Below, piece by piece: positions 13,858-21,000 of a stretch of 24,362 nt of DNA. The stretch is taken from contig JAUHZW010000004.1 in assembly GCA_030425745.1 (NCBI GenBank), positions 1 through 24,362 of the forward strand. The letters run 5' to 3'. Source of the DNA: Actinomycetes bacterium (GTDB lineage: Bacteria; Actinomycetota; Actinomycetes; S36-B12). The notes beneath the pieces are model-generated. The model was given only the letters and a program-made list of their open reading frames with translations. It did not search any database and was not told the DNA's origin. Position 1 is the first letter of the stretch. Each line of letters opens with the position of its first letter. Made by a program: the position numbers and the translations under genes.

Positions 13858-15443
13858 GGGTGACCGGTCTGCCCGCGGCGGCTGCCGCGATCGCCCTGAC
13901 TGCCGCGCTGGGAGCCGCGGTCGCGCCCGCGGTTCATGCCGCCGACGACCCGTGCGCCCCTCTCGCGCCGGCGCCCACCGTTCCGTCCGACGATGCCGCA
14001 GCCGCCACCCCGGGGGACGATGCCACCGGATCCGCCGAGCCTGATGACGCCCTCGACTCCGCCGGAGCAGAGGGCAGGAAGGAGCCGGCCGCGGTCATGC
14101 GCAAGCACGACCTCGTGACCGTCGAGCTCGGCCCGACGGGTCAGCCGCAGGCGTCGCTCATCACCAGCAACCTCACGGCGCAGGACCTCCCGGAGACGAC
14201 GGTGAAGAACCCCACCTCCCTGGAGGGAATCAGATTCGTCGACCGGTTCGGTTCCCCTGCTGTCGAGGGCCCAGCCGCCCTCATCCCGCTGGGCGGTGAC
14301 GGTGTCACCAGCGCCACGACGGAGTCGGTGTTCACCAAGCCGCTGCCCGTCGGAGTCCACGCGGAGTATCGGAAGGACCCGAGCAAGGACTCCGTCGCGC
14401 CGAGCGCGCTGGTCGGGGAGAGCGGTGACTTCACCGTGAGTTACCGCGTCACCAACACCGTCTTCTCCGACGAGGTCGTCCGCTACACCGATGCTCGGGG
14501 CGTGGAGCACGCGCAGAAGCTCCCCATCTTCGCTCCCTATGCAGGCCTGTTCACCGTGACTCTCCCCGAGGGGGGCGGACTCCTACGTGACGGCGGCGGG
14601 ATCGTCGGAGTCGACCGGTTCGGACGGCAGACGGTCACCTGGCCGGTGGTGCTCTACCCGCCCTTCGCGCACTACCAGGCGAACTATGCACTCGACTTCA
14701 CGACGGCCACGTTCGCGGTGCCGTCGGCTGAGCTCGAACTGACACCGGTCAGGAGCAGGCAGGATCCGATGGCGCAGTTCTCGGTCGACCTGCTCACCCG
14801 CATCGTCAAGGCTGAAAAGGAACTGGCTGACGGTGTGGCGAAGCTGGCCGGTGATCTGGCGAAACTGGCCGCGGGTATCGACGAGCTGACCGGTGGCCTG
14901 CGCGACATCGACTCGGCCACCCGCCAGCTCACCTGTTACGTCGACCGTGCGGTGACGACCGCCACCGGGCTGCAGGGCCAGTTGGACGATCTGGTGAAAG
15001 GGAACCCGGAGATCCCCTCGGAGGCCCTCACCGCGATCCAGCAGGGGGAGACGGATCTTCGGACGCTGCGGGCCGACCTCGACCGACTGACCGCCGGTGT
15101 GGACAAGGCCTACCAGGGCAGTGAGGAACTCGACAAGGGCGCCTACGAACTGCTGCGTCGCGGCGCCGAGGCGATGGAGGCGAAGATCGTCAAGGCGTCC
15201 AAGGAGCCTGCCCTGGCCCTCGCGTACATCGCAGCGGCGGATTCCTACGCCGGGCAGGCCCTGCCGTACCCGGCCCCGGAGCAGGCTGAGGGCACCGTGA
15301 CCTTCCGCTACACGATCGCCGAGGTGGACGAGAGCCCGTGGCAGGGCCCGGCACTCGCCACGCTGCTGGTGGTCGCGGTGGCGAGCGGCGTGCTGCTCTT
15401 CGTGCACCGGTCCCGCTCCCGCCGAGAGGATGGGAGCGGGTGA
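13854..15443 (+). CDS. Exported, membrane-anchored heptad-repeat protein coupled to MMPL
   Basis: Predicted 529-aa cell-surface protein. A Sec signal peptide (about 1-30, ending VHA) is followed by a low-complexity Asp/Ala/Pro-rich linker (31-75), a beta-rich region (about 80-310), a helical region with xxxLxxG-like heptads (about 315-450; LADGVAKLAGDLAKLAAG is the clearest part) and a single C-terminal membrane helix (about 498-517) ending in a basic tail. This resembles exported parts of YhgE/Pip-type proteins, but the multi-helix membrane domain of those is absent. The ATG overlaps the MMPL stop, so it is translated with the transporter and probably works with it as an extracytoplasmic adaptor (inference). 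The open frame extends upstream inside MMPL, but the signal peptide fixes the start. Confidence 0.85.
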   Translation: MRVTGLPAAAAAIALTAALGAAVAPAVHAADDPCAPLAPAPTVPSDDAAAATPGDDATGSAEPDDALDSAGAEGRKEPAAVMRKHDLVTVELGPTGQPQASLITSNLTAQDLPETTVKNPTSLEGIRFVDRFGSPAVEGPAALIPLGGDGVTSATTESVFTKPLPVGVHAEYRKDPSKDSVAPSALVGESGDFTVSYRVTNTVFSDEVVRYTDARGVEHAQKLPIFAPYAGLFTVTLPEGGGLLRDGGGIVGVDRFGRQTVTWPVVLYPPFAHYQANYALDFTTATFAVPSAELELTPVRSRQDPMAQFSVDLLTRIVKAEKELADGVAKLAGDLAKLAAGIDELTGGLRDIDSATRQLTCYVDRAVTTATGLQGQLDDLVKGNPEIPSEALTAIQQGETDLRTLRADLDRLTAGVDKAYQGSEELDKGAYELLRRGAEAMEAKIVKASKEPALALAYIAAADSYAGQALPYPAPEQAEGTVTFRYTIAEVDESPWQGPALATLLVVAVASGVLLFVHRSRSRREDGSG

Positions 15444-15455
15444 TGCCGCGGCTGT

Positions 15456-15998
15456 CTACGAGACGGGCTGCAGGCCCTGGGCGACCTTGATCAACTGCTG
15501 GCCCGAGATGGCCTTGGGGCCGATGGTCTCGACCCACACGCGGGTCTCACGCAGGTTCGGTCCGGCCGGCAGGGTGACATCGACATGGCCGCCGACCTTG
15601 CTGATGTCAGCCAGTGAGCACTTCTTGGTCGACTCCGGATCGCAGTAGGCGTAGACCTTGGCGGTCTGGCCGTTGACCTTGGTGGTCTTCACCAGTTCGC
15701 CGACACCGATGTCGCTGGTCATGGGGTTGCCCTCGGTGATGTTCAGGTTGCGTCCGTGCTTCTTTCCGTACAACGCGAAGAGGTTCTGCTCAACCCCGGG
15801 CGCGGCCGGTACGAGATTGGGTCCGACGTGCTGCTGCTTGAGTCCGGCGGTGAAGGTCGGCTCGTAGACCGTGTACGTGACCCCGGCCTGCATGTCCTCA
15901 TAGGGATTGCCGGAGCCCATGGCCATGGCCGGAGCGGCGGCTGCGACGAGGGCGACACCGGTCAGAGCGCCGGTGGCGACAGCGGAACGGAGTTTCAT
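15456..15998 (-). CDS. Secreted protein of unknown function
   Basis: Predicted 180-aa exported protein. The signal peptide (residues 1-26, ending APAMA) has a clear basic n-region and hydrophobic core. The mature part is probably beta-rich, with a 'GVTYTVYEPTFTAGL' start, and contains only two cysteines (YCDPESTKKCSL), well placed for a disulfide. No lipobox is seen. I do not recognise the family. AGGGAG lies seven bases before the ATG, which selects it over upstream in-frame starts. It converges on the MMPL partner gene (12-base gap) and diverges from the MmpS-like gene (110-base gap), so it sits within the envelope-transport cluster; a related role is only suggested by position. Confidence 0.85.
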   Translation of the reverse strand: MKLRSAVATGALTGVALVAAAAPAMAMGSGNPYEDMQAGVTYTVYEPTFTAGLKQQHVGPNLVPAAPGVEQNLFALYGKKHGRNLNITEGNPMTSDIGVGELVKTTKVNGQTAKVYAYCDPESTKKCSLADISKVGGHVDVTLPAGPNLRETRVWVETIGPKAISGQQLIKVAQGLQPVS

Positions 15999-16094
15999 TG
16001 TGGGGCTCCCTGCTCGTGCGGTGCGGTGATGCACCGATGCAGGCATACCCCGGACTGTCGTTGGTGAAACCTGCTGACTCGCATCTTGCCGCAC

Positions 16095-16100
16095 TAGCCT
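16095..16100 (+). promoter_or_regulatory. Candidate -10 element, leaderless start of the MmpS-like gene
   Basis: TAGCCT ends eight bases before the ATG at 16109, and five bases before the overlapping GTG at 16106. No Shine-Dalgarno sequence is present. The hexamer and eight-base spacing are identical to those before the MMPL gene, so the two could be transcribed alike. Confidence 0.45.
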
Positions 16101-16108
16101 GATCGGTG

Positions 16109-16630
16109 ATGGACGCGACGAAGGATGCCCCGCACGCCAGCGCGAACGGGCGACGGTGGCCCACCAGCCTGGTGGCGGGGGTCTTCGTGCTCGGGGTCGT
16201 GGCAGGGGTCGCCGGGACACTGGCATGGCGTGGCGCCGAAGTGTCAGGGGGCGACGTGGTCAGCGATGCATCTCCGTCGGTGACGCGTGCTGCCGCGGAG
16301 ACGGAGACCATCTCCTACGACCCGAGCGTGACGACCATCGAGTACGAGATCGTCACCGACGGCATGAGCGTGACCCACCTGTCCTGGGTCGACGTGGTTG
16401 ACGGAGAACCGGAGATGCAGGAGAAACTCGGAACTCCGCCGCCGTTCGAGCACGTCATCCAGCTCCCGAAGGACGAGCCATTCGACCTCACCGCCCTGTC
16501 GGTCACGGGCATGGGGGCGGCGACATCGACGACCACCACCTGCACGCTGCGGATCGACGGCACGGTGGTCGCCCGTCAGACCGCTGACGGGACCTACGGC
16601 GTGGTCAGCTGCGCTATGCCCGCTGAGTGA
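16109..16630 (+). CDS. MmpS-like membrane-anchored protein
   Basis: Predicted 173-aa protein with one N-terminal membrane helix (about residues 19-41) and an extracytoplasmic beta-sandwich. The second half follows the MmpS pattern: an 'IEYEIVTDG' strand, a proline-containing LGTPPPFEHVIQLP segment, and the conserved pair of cysteines in TTCTLRIDGTVVARQT and GVVSCAMP, which form a disulfide in mycobacterial MmpS proteins. MmpS proteins assist MmpL exporters. The MMPL gene lies upstream, separated by the coupled partner and an opposite-strand gene. The start is ATG 16109 or GTG 16106, with no ribosome site. Identity to MmpS is remote and judged by eye. Confidence 0.75.
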   Translation: MDATKDAPHASANGRRWPTSLVAGVFVLGVVAGVAGTLAWRGAEVSGGDVVSDASPSVTRAAAETETISYDPSVTTIEYEIVTDGMSVTHLSWVDVVDGEPEMQEKLGTPPPFEHVIQLPKDEPFDLTALSVTGMGAATSTTTTCTLRIDGTVVARQTADGTYGVVSCAMPAE

Positions 16631-16649
16631 CCCTCCAGACGGTGTCCGT

Positions 16650-16665
16650 ATACCCCTAGGGGTAT
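16650..16665. promoter_or_regulatory. CsoR-like operator (perfect 16-bp palindrome)
   Basis: ATACCCCTAGGGGTAT is an exact palindrome of the kind bound by CsoR-family repressors (copper-sensing CsoR, persulfide-sensing CstR), and also contains a TACCC/GGGTA pair as in mycobacterial RicR sites. It overlaps the putative -10 of the DCC-family oxidoreductase, as expected for a repressor. No csoR gene is in the window, so the inducer is unknown. Confidence 0.75.
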
Positions 16666-16668
16666 CGT
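16663..16668 (+). promoter_or_regulatory. Candidate -10 element of the DCC oxidoreductase gene
   Basis: TATCGT ends six bases before the GTG at 16675 and shares its first three bases with the CsoR-like palindrome. No Shine-Dalgarno sequence fits (the GGGG run at 16672-16675 abuts the GTG), so a leaderless transcript is likely. Confidence 0.5.
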
Positions 16669-16674
16669 TACGGG

Positions 16675-17064
16675 GTGACCGAGACGCGCCCCGCACGCCC
16701 GATGTTCCTGTTCGATGCCGACTGCGGTGTGTGCCAGAACGGCACCGACTCGATTCGCGCCAAGGTCGCTCCGCCGGTCGACATCGTCGCCTACCAGTCG
16801 GTCGACCACCGCTCACTCGATGTGAGTGACGAGGATGTCCTCGAAGGCCCGGTGTTCGTCGACGTGGACGGCACCCATGTGGTCGGGCCGCTGGCGATGG
16901 CGCGCATGCTGCGCGTGGCTCGCCCGCCCTATCGGACGGTGGGCTCGGCCATGCTGCTGCCGGGCGTCCGACACCTGTTGAATGCCCTCGGCCCGGTGAT
17001 GTACCGCAACCGTCACCGTCTGCCCGGTGCGACCCCGGCCTGTGAGGTCAACGCCGGGCGATGA
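16675..17064 (+). CDS. DCC/DUF393 family thiol-disulfide oxidoreductase
   Basis: Predicted 129-aa protein of the DCC family (DUF393), a thioredoxin-like fold. The family signature DxDCxxC is present near the N terminus as FLFDADCGVCQ, with Asp14, Cys17 and Cys20. A weak hydrophobic stretch around residues 85-110 is usual for the family. It presumably carries out thiol-disulfide exchange; partners are unknown. It starts with GTG, without a ribosome site, just behind a CsoR-like palindrome that overlaps its promoter, so it is probably induced by copper or by reactive sulfur. It converges on the GH-A gene with a ten-base gap. The family call is secure; the regulation is inferred. Confidence 0.88.
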   Translation: MTETRPARPMFLFDADCGVCQNGTDSIRAKVAPPVDIVAYQSVDHRSLDVSDEDVLEGPVFVDVDGTHVVGPLAMARMLRVARPPYRTVGSAMLLPGVRHLLNALGPVMYRNRHRLPGATPACEVNAGR

Positions 17065-17074
17065 GCGGTCATGG

Positions 17075-18487
17075 CTAGCGGATATCGGGAACCCTCACGA
17101 CGTTGGACACGACGTTGCCCGACTCGGTGACCCATCGGATGCGGAAGCTCTTGGGCGTCTTGATGGTCCGCGTCGCCACCCCGTCCTTGACGACCGGGCG
17201 ACCCTTGACCTTCTGCCACGTGGTGTAGCCGGGCATGAGGATCTGGAGCTGGAGCGGGTAGTCATTCGGAAGGCCGGTCACCTCAGCCCGGACCTTCACC
17301 AGTGGGGAACCCGGCGCGACCCGCGAGGCCTTGGCGGTGATGGTGTTGTTGATGTCGGTGATCCATGAACCCTCACCGCCGCTGAGCAACCCCCGGTTGA
17401 GTCCGCTCGTGGGGCAGGCCCCTGCGCCCCATCCCGGGAGAGCTGACCAGGCTTCGCGCATTGCTGGCGTCTGCGGTGTGAACTGCACACCGAGGAGGGC
17501 CTGCGGTGCGACCGTGTACTGGTACCAGAAGGTCTGGTCGATGCCCAGCGCCGCGGAGGATCCGTAGGTGCCGAGCAGGAGCATGGCGCCCTCGGCATCG
17601 CTCCAGTCGCGGCCGGGAATGATGCCCGGACCGCGGAGGCCGTAGTTGACCTCGGTGTCCCACAGCGGCTTGCCCGCCTCGGCCGGCACTCTGGCCAGAA
17701 GGTCGCGGATATTGGCCTGATACGCCCGCACGTCCTCCGCTCGCTGCCGGATCGCATCACCGATGGTGCCGAGGTCGCCACGCGGATAGGTATGGACGGC
17801 GAAGGCGTCCGCGGGGATTGTCCCGCCGCCGACTTCGAGCAGGGCGGGGATGTAGGAACTGTTGAACCGATAGGCACTGCCTTGAAGGCGAGTCGTCACC
17901 GACGGCGTGAGGACCGTGGCGGACGGATCGCCGGCCTTGATGATGTCGTAGGCCACCTTCGTCATGTCTGCCAGCTGCTGCGGCGAGCCCTGCCAGAACG
18001 TGGAGAGGTTCGCCTCGTTCCAGATCTCATAGGCGTCGATCTTGCCGCCGAACCTGCTGACGACGGCCTCGACGTACGACGTCCAGGTGCTGATGGTCGC
18101 CGGAGGGCTCGCAGTGCCGGCGCCCCATCGTGGATCACCCGCACCAGGGTTGGCAGCGGCCCACTGCGGCGTGAGGCCCATGACGTACAGCACGCGGGGG
18201 CTGCCGGCAGAGGTCAGTGCCTCGTTGATGCGCTTGTCCAGAATGCTCCAGTCGAAGACCCCCGGGGAGGGGTTGACGTCCTTCCATGCCACCTTCATGT
18301 CCCACAGGCGGTGGAACCCCGCAGCGACATCGACCGGCGCGTGGAACTCCGGGGCCACCTCGAGCGCCGGGAGGCCCGTGGTGGCGACACACTCACCGGC
18401 GGCATCGGCAGAGGCGGGGGCGGCGAGACTGACAGGAACGACAACGGCAGCAGCGGTGATCGCTGCGACTCGGCGGAGAAAGCGCAT
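17075..18487 (-). CDS. Secreted clan GH-A glycoside hydrolase-like protein
   Basis: Predicted 470-aa exported protein. A signal peptide (about 1-27, ending APASA) is followed by a TIM-barrel domain to about residue 355 and a C-terminal beta-rich domain (about 360-470) with no membrane anchor. The barrel shows the clan GH-A pair of glutamates: the acid/base Glu158 in YEIWNEAN and the nucleophile Glu279 in LWDTEVNYG. 'WDMKVAWKDVNPSPGVFDW' matches the first barrel strands of GH39/GH5-like enzymes. The substrate (a plant or envelope polysaccharide) cannot be stated. The start is the ATG at 18487, directly before the signal peptide; an open frame continues upstream without signal-like sequence. 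The ribosome site is weak; CAGAGT six bases upstream may be a -10. Confidence 0.88.
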   Translation of the reverse strand: MRFLRRVAAITAAAVVVPVSLAAPASADAAGECVATTGLPALEVAPEFHAPVDVAAGFHRLWDMKVAWKDVNPSPGVFDWSILDKRINEALTSAGSPRVLYVMGLTPQWAAANPGAGDPRWGAGTASPPATISTWTSYVEAVVSRFGGKIDAYEIWNEANLSTFWQGSPQQLADMTKVAYDIIKAGDPSATVLTPSVTTRLQGSAYRFNSSYIPALLEVGGGTIPADAFAVHTYPRGDLGTIGDAIRQRAEDVRAYQANIRDLLARVPAEAGKPLWDTEVNYGLRGPGIIPGRDWSDAEGAMLLLGTYGSSAALGIDQTFWYQYTVAPQALLGVQFTPQTPAMREAWSALPGWGAGACPTSGLNRGLLSGGEGSWITDINNTITAKASRVAPGSPLVKVRAEVTGLPNDYPLQLQILMPGYTTWQKVKGRPVVKDGVATRTIKTPKSFRIRWVTESGNVVSNVVRVPDIR

Positions 18488-18644
18488 CGTTCCACTCTGA
18501 CACGGACGGGCTCCGTCCTCAAGGTGAAGCAGCAACTCGGCGCCTCCCGACTTCAGCGCGACTGTGGCGCATCCCATAGCCCCGGGACAGAGGCACTCCA
18601 TCGGGAGTCCACCAGCCGTTCACCTTCCGAGCGCACTCTGACGT

Positions 18645-18691
18645 CGGTGGCAATCGACCCCGGCGGGAGACCCTCGCCCCGATCGCCACCG
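18645..18691. other. Inverted repeat in the gap before the 46-aa gene
   Basis: Arms 18645-18656 and 18680-18691 match at 11 of 12 bases around a 23-base spacer, ending 27 bases before the ATG at 18719. It could form a hairpin in the 5' leader of the small gene or be an operator. I recognise no riboswitch. The rest of the 231-base divergent gap shows nothing clear. Confidence 0.35.
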
Positions 18692-18718
18692 TGATCCCCA
18701 CAAGGGAGAGGAGCACGA

Positions 18719-18859
18719 ATGTTCGCCATCTTCAAGCGCGGAGTCGATCAGGACCCGCTGCGCACTGCCTTCGATGAGGCCTGGGAGCAGGCACGCGCTG
18801 CCGCGACCAGCACGTCGGAGCGAGCCGAGATCGACGCGATCTTCGCCCGCCACCGCTAG
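18719..18859 (+). CDS. 46-aa small protein of unknown function
   Basis: A short gene encoding a soluble helical peptide: a brief hydrophobic N terminus (MFAIFKRGVDQDP) followed by an amphipathic helix (about 15-45) rich in Ala, Glu and Arg, ending AIFARHR. Evidence that it is real: GGAG five bases before the ATG within a purine-rich run, third-position G/C bias as strong as in neighbouring genes, and a strong terminator starting ten bases after the stop. It stands alone between a divergent hydrolase gene and a convergent secreted-protein gene. No family is recognised. Confidence 0.75.
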   Translation: MFAIFKRGVDQDPLRTAFDEAWEQARAAATSTSERAEIDAIFARHR

Positions 18860-18868
18860 GAGGCAGTG

Positions 18869-18917
18869 AAGGCAAGAACAGGCCCCGCACGGAATCCCGT
18901 GTCGGGGCCTGAGCCTT
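18869..18917. terminator. Bidirectional transcription terminator
   Basis: A GC-rich stem pairs 18879-18892 with 18897-18911, with one bulged base, and is extended by AAGGC/GCCTT flanks at 18869-18873 and 18913-18917. It lies between the end of the 46-aa gene and the end of the opposite-strand InlB/DOMON gene, so it can serve both. No long T-run is present. Confidence 0.75.
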
Positions 18918-18929
18918 GTTCGGGCCGGA

Positions 18930-20546
18930 CTACCGCTCCAGGTACATCACACCGCATCGGTACCACTGGTGTGTCGGCTGCGATGCGTTCATGTCAGCCA
19001 TGTCGAAGGCCTGCTTCATGGTGTAGGCCGCGCAGGCGGGAAACACTCCGGTGGTGACGAACTGGAGGTCGTAGATGTCCCCGGTGACGAGCGTGCGCCT
19101 CATCTCCACGACCCGGATCTCCTCGTCCTCGAAGATGACCTCACCACTCCAGTTCTCCTGATTGTCCAGTGGAGAGCTGTTCGGCATCCTGAAGAGGGGA
19201 TCGTCGTCGGGCAGGGGGGAGGGGAAGGAGGGCAGCTGTGGAATCCCGGGGTTGTATCCGTCGAAGTACTGCAGTTGGTTCAACCCCTCGGTTGCGTTGA
19301 ACGAGACCATGAGGGTGTCGGCGGGGAACATGAAGTTGTGGAATCCGACCCCGGCCCACATGTTCGGGACGTTCTGCATCTCGATCGTGATGACGAGCTC
19401 CTGCGTCGTCGCGTCGACCTCATACGAGAACGTGACGTTCTCGTCGCCCACCAGCAACCGCCCGGGGGCCGCTGGGAGCCCCCACACGGCGTAGAGCGTC
19501 TGCCGGGTGCCGTGCAGGAACTTCGTCATCGTGAGGTCGGTGCCCGGACCGTAGGCCACCGCACCGTCGCCAGAGAGGGCCCACCCCAGCAGCGGCAGGG
19601 GGTCACCGTTCATGTTCACCGGAGCGCAGGGGGCCGATGTCGCGAGGAAGTCCTGCGTGCCAGCGAAGAAGACCTCCGCCTCGGTGGAACGGTCTGCGAG
19701 CTCCACATCGTCGCCTCCGGAGCCGATGCAGGTGTCGCCGGTGCCGACATTCGCGTCATAGGTGATCTCGACGCCCAGCGGAGTCCACACCGCGTAGAGG
19801 GTCTCGTGATCGGCGACCATCGCGTGGGTCACCGTGGTCGACGAAGGTGTCGAGTCGGACGATCGCGCCCAGGGAGCGGCAGGGGCGAATGCCAGTGTGG
19901 TTCGAGTTCCGGTGCCGGGGATGCGCGGGGTTGATGGGCTGGACGGGGCCGGGACGGCAAGGTCCGGTGCCTCCTGCTCACCGCCGGGCTTCAGGATCGT
20001 CGATCCGTGGCTCCAGCCGGTCAGGACGTAGTGGTCGCGATGGCACTGATACGGACCGGTGCCGTCGGTCGGCACGGCGTACCACTCGTTCGCCGCGGCG
20101 GTGATGCTCTGCGCATCGACGCCGCAGGTGCCGCCGTTGGCGTTGAACGTGATCGTGTACTCGGGTGCGGGCGAGGGGTCACCGATGACCACGGTCATGG
20201 GCTGCGCTGTACCACCGCTCGCCTGCACAGTGAACGTGCCAGCCGCGAGGATCGTTCCCGTCGACACGGTGCTGGCGGGAAGGGAGCTGCCGCTCAGATT
20301 GGTGAGTTGGGCGATGCCGTTCGTGGCCGCAATGGTGCACCCCGTGCCCGACGTGTTCGTGATCGTGAAGGTGTCGCCCACACGCCCGGTGATGGTCGTC
20401 GCGGACACGCCGTTGGCCACACCACAGTCGACGACGATCGATCCAGGAGACGCTGCGGCGGCTGCAGCCTGCGGCGCCACGAGTACCGAAGTGGCCCCGG
20501 CGAGAACGCCCGCAGCAAGGACGGCAACGGCCCCATTCAGGTGCAT
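18930..20546 (-). CDS. Secreted InlB-repeat protein with C-terminal DOMON-like domain
   Basis: Predicted 538-aa exported protein. A signal peptide (about 1-32, Ala-rich end) is followed by a beta domain (about 34-125) and two InlB B-repeat/Listeria-Bacteroides-type modules: the first starts YTITFNANGGTC and ends ETLYAVW (about 130-255), the second starts VEITYDANVGTGDTC and ends QTLYAVW (about 259-355). The C-terminal region (about 365-538) resembles a DOMON domain (FSYEVDATTQELVITIEM, then MWAGVGFHNF), a fold that binds heme or sugars; this is judged by pattern only. No sortase motif or membrane anchor is seen, so it is probably secreted. The gene has no ribosome site but TACCCT six bases before the ATG. 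Function unknown; adhesion or ligand binding at the surface is plausible. Confidence 0.82.
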   Translation of the reverse strand: MHLNGAVAVLAAGVLAGATSVLVAPQAAAAAASPGSIVVDCGVANGVSATTITGRVGDTFTITNTSGTGCTIAATNGIAQLTNLSGSSLPASTVSTGTILAAGTFTVQASGGTAQPMTVVIGDPSPAPEYTITFNANGGTCGVDAQSITAAANEWYAVPTDGTGPYQCHRDHYVLTGWSHGSTILKPGGEQEAPDLAVPAPSSPSTPRIPGTGTRTTLAFAPAAPWARSSDSTPSSTTVTHAMVADHETLYAVWTPLGVEITYDANVGTGDTCIGSGGDDVELADRSTEAEVFFAGTQDFLATSAPCAPVNMNGDPLPLLGWALSGDGAVAYGPGTDLTMTKFLHGTRQTLYAVWGLPAAPGRLLVGDENVTFSYEVDATTQELVITIEMQNVPNMWAGVGFHNFMFPADTLMVSFNATEGLNQLQYFDGYNPGIPQLPSFPSPLPDDDPLFRMPNSSPLDNQENWSGEVIFEDEEIRVVEMRRTLVTGDIYDLQFVTTGVFPACAAYTMKQAFDMADMNASQPTHQWYRCGVMYLER

Positions 20547-20552
20547 GTCAGG

Positions 20553-20558
20553 AGGGTA
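20553..20558 (-). promoter_or_regulatory. Candidate -10 element, leaderless start of the InlB/DOMON gene
   Basis: TACCCT on the minus strand ends six bases before the ATG at 20546, with no Shine-Dalgarno sequence between. The same hexamer and spacing occur before the DUF2237 gene at 23019. No -35 element is evident. Confidence 0.45.
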
Positions 20559-20591
20559 ACCCGCACAGATCCTCGAGCACGAGATGTGGAG

Positions 20592-20978
20592 TCAGGGAGC
20601 CGGAACGATGGCGGGAAGCGGCTCCCGGGCGATCGCCCGCTGAATGACGTCGTCCATGTCCAGAGCCCCGATCTGGTCGATCGCCGAGCGGATCATGTCC
20701 GGGGTCATTGGCCCGGAGAAGTCCATCACCTGAACTCCGTCGCGGTATGCGCGCACGGTGGGCACACCGGAGATCCCCAGCTCAGCGGCGAGTGTCACCT
20801 CGGCCTGCGTGTCGACGGTCGCGAATCGCACGCCGGGATGGTCCTCGGATGCGGCCTCGAAGATCGGGAGGAATGTCAGGCACGGCGTGCACCACGCCCC
20901 CCAGAACTCAACGAGAGTCGTGCCTTCCTCGCGGAGGATCGCGCTGAACGAGTCGGAGGTCAGGGCGACAGTCGTCAT
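20592..20978 (-). CDS. Thioredoxin-like protein
   Basis: Predicted 128-aa cytosolic thioredoxin. The active site is WCTPC (Cys30/Cys33), where Thr replaces the usual Gly of WCGPC; the preceding LVEFWGAW strand, the cis-Pro loop GVPTV and the FATVDTQAE segment are standard. The C-terminal 20 residues run past the normal thioredoxin end and are helical. The Thr change may shift the redox potential; whether it acts as a general reductant is unknown. It follows the secreted nuclease gene on the same strand with a 22-base gap, so they may share a transcript, although the products go to different compartments. GAGAAT six bases before the ATG could be its own -10. Confidence 0.92.
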   Translation of the reverse strand: MTTVALTSDSFSAILREEGTTLVEFWGAWCTPCLTFLPIFEAASEDHPGVRFATVDTQAEVTLAAELGISGVPTVRAYRDGVQVMDFSGPMTPDMIRSAIDQIGALDMDDVIQRAIAREPLPAIVPAP

Positions 20979-21000
20979 GCCGCCATTCTCCGCCCCCCGA

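Noticed and set aside
18645..18718. Possible riboswitch leader before the 46-aa gene
   Set aside because: Only one imperfect inverted repeat is seen; no known riboswitch consensus could be recognised.
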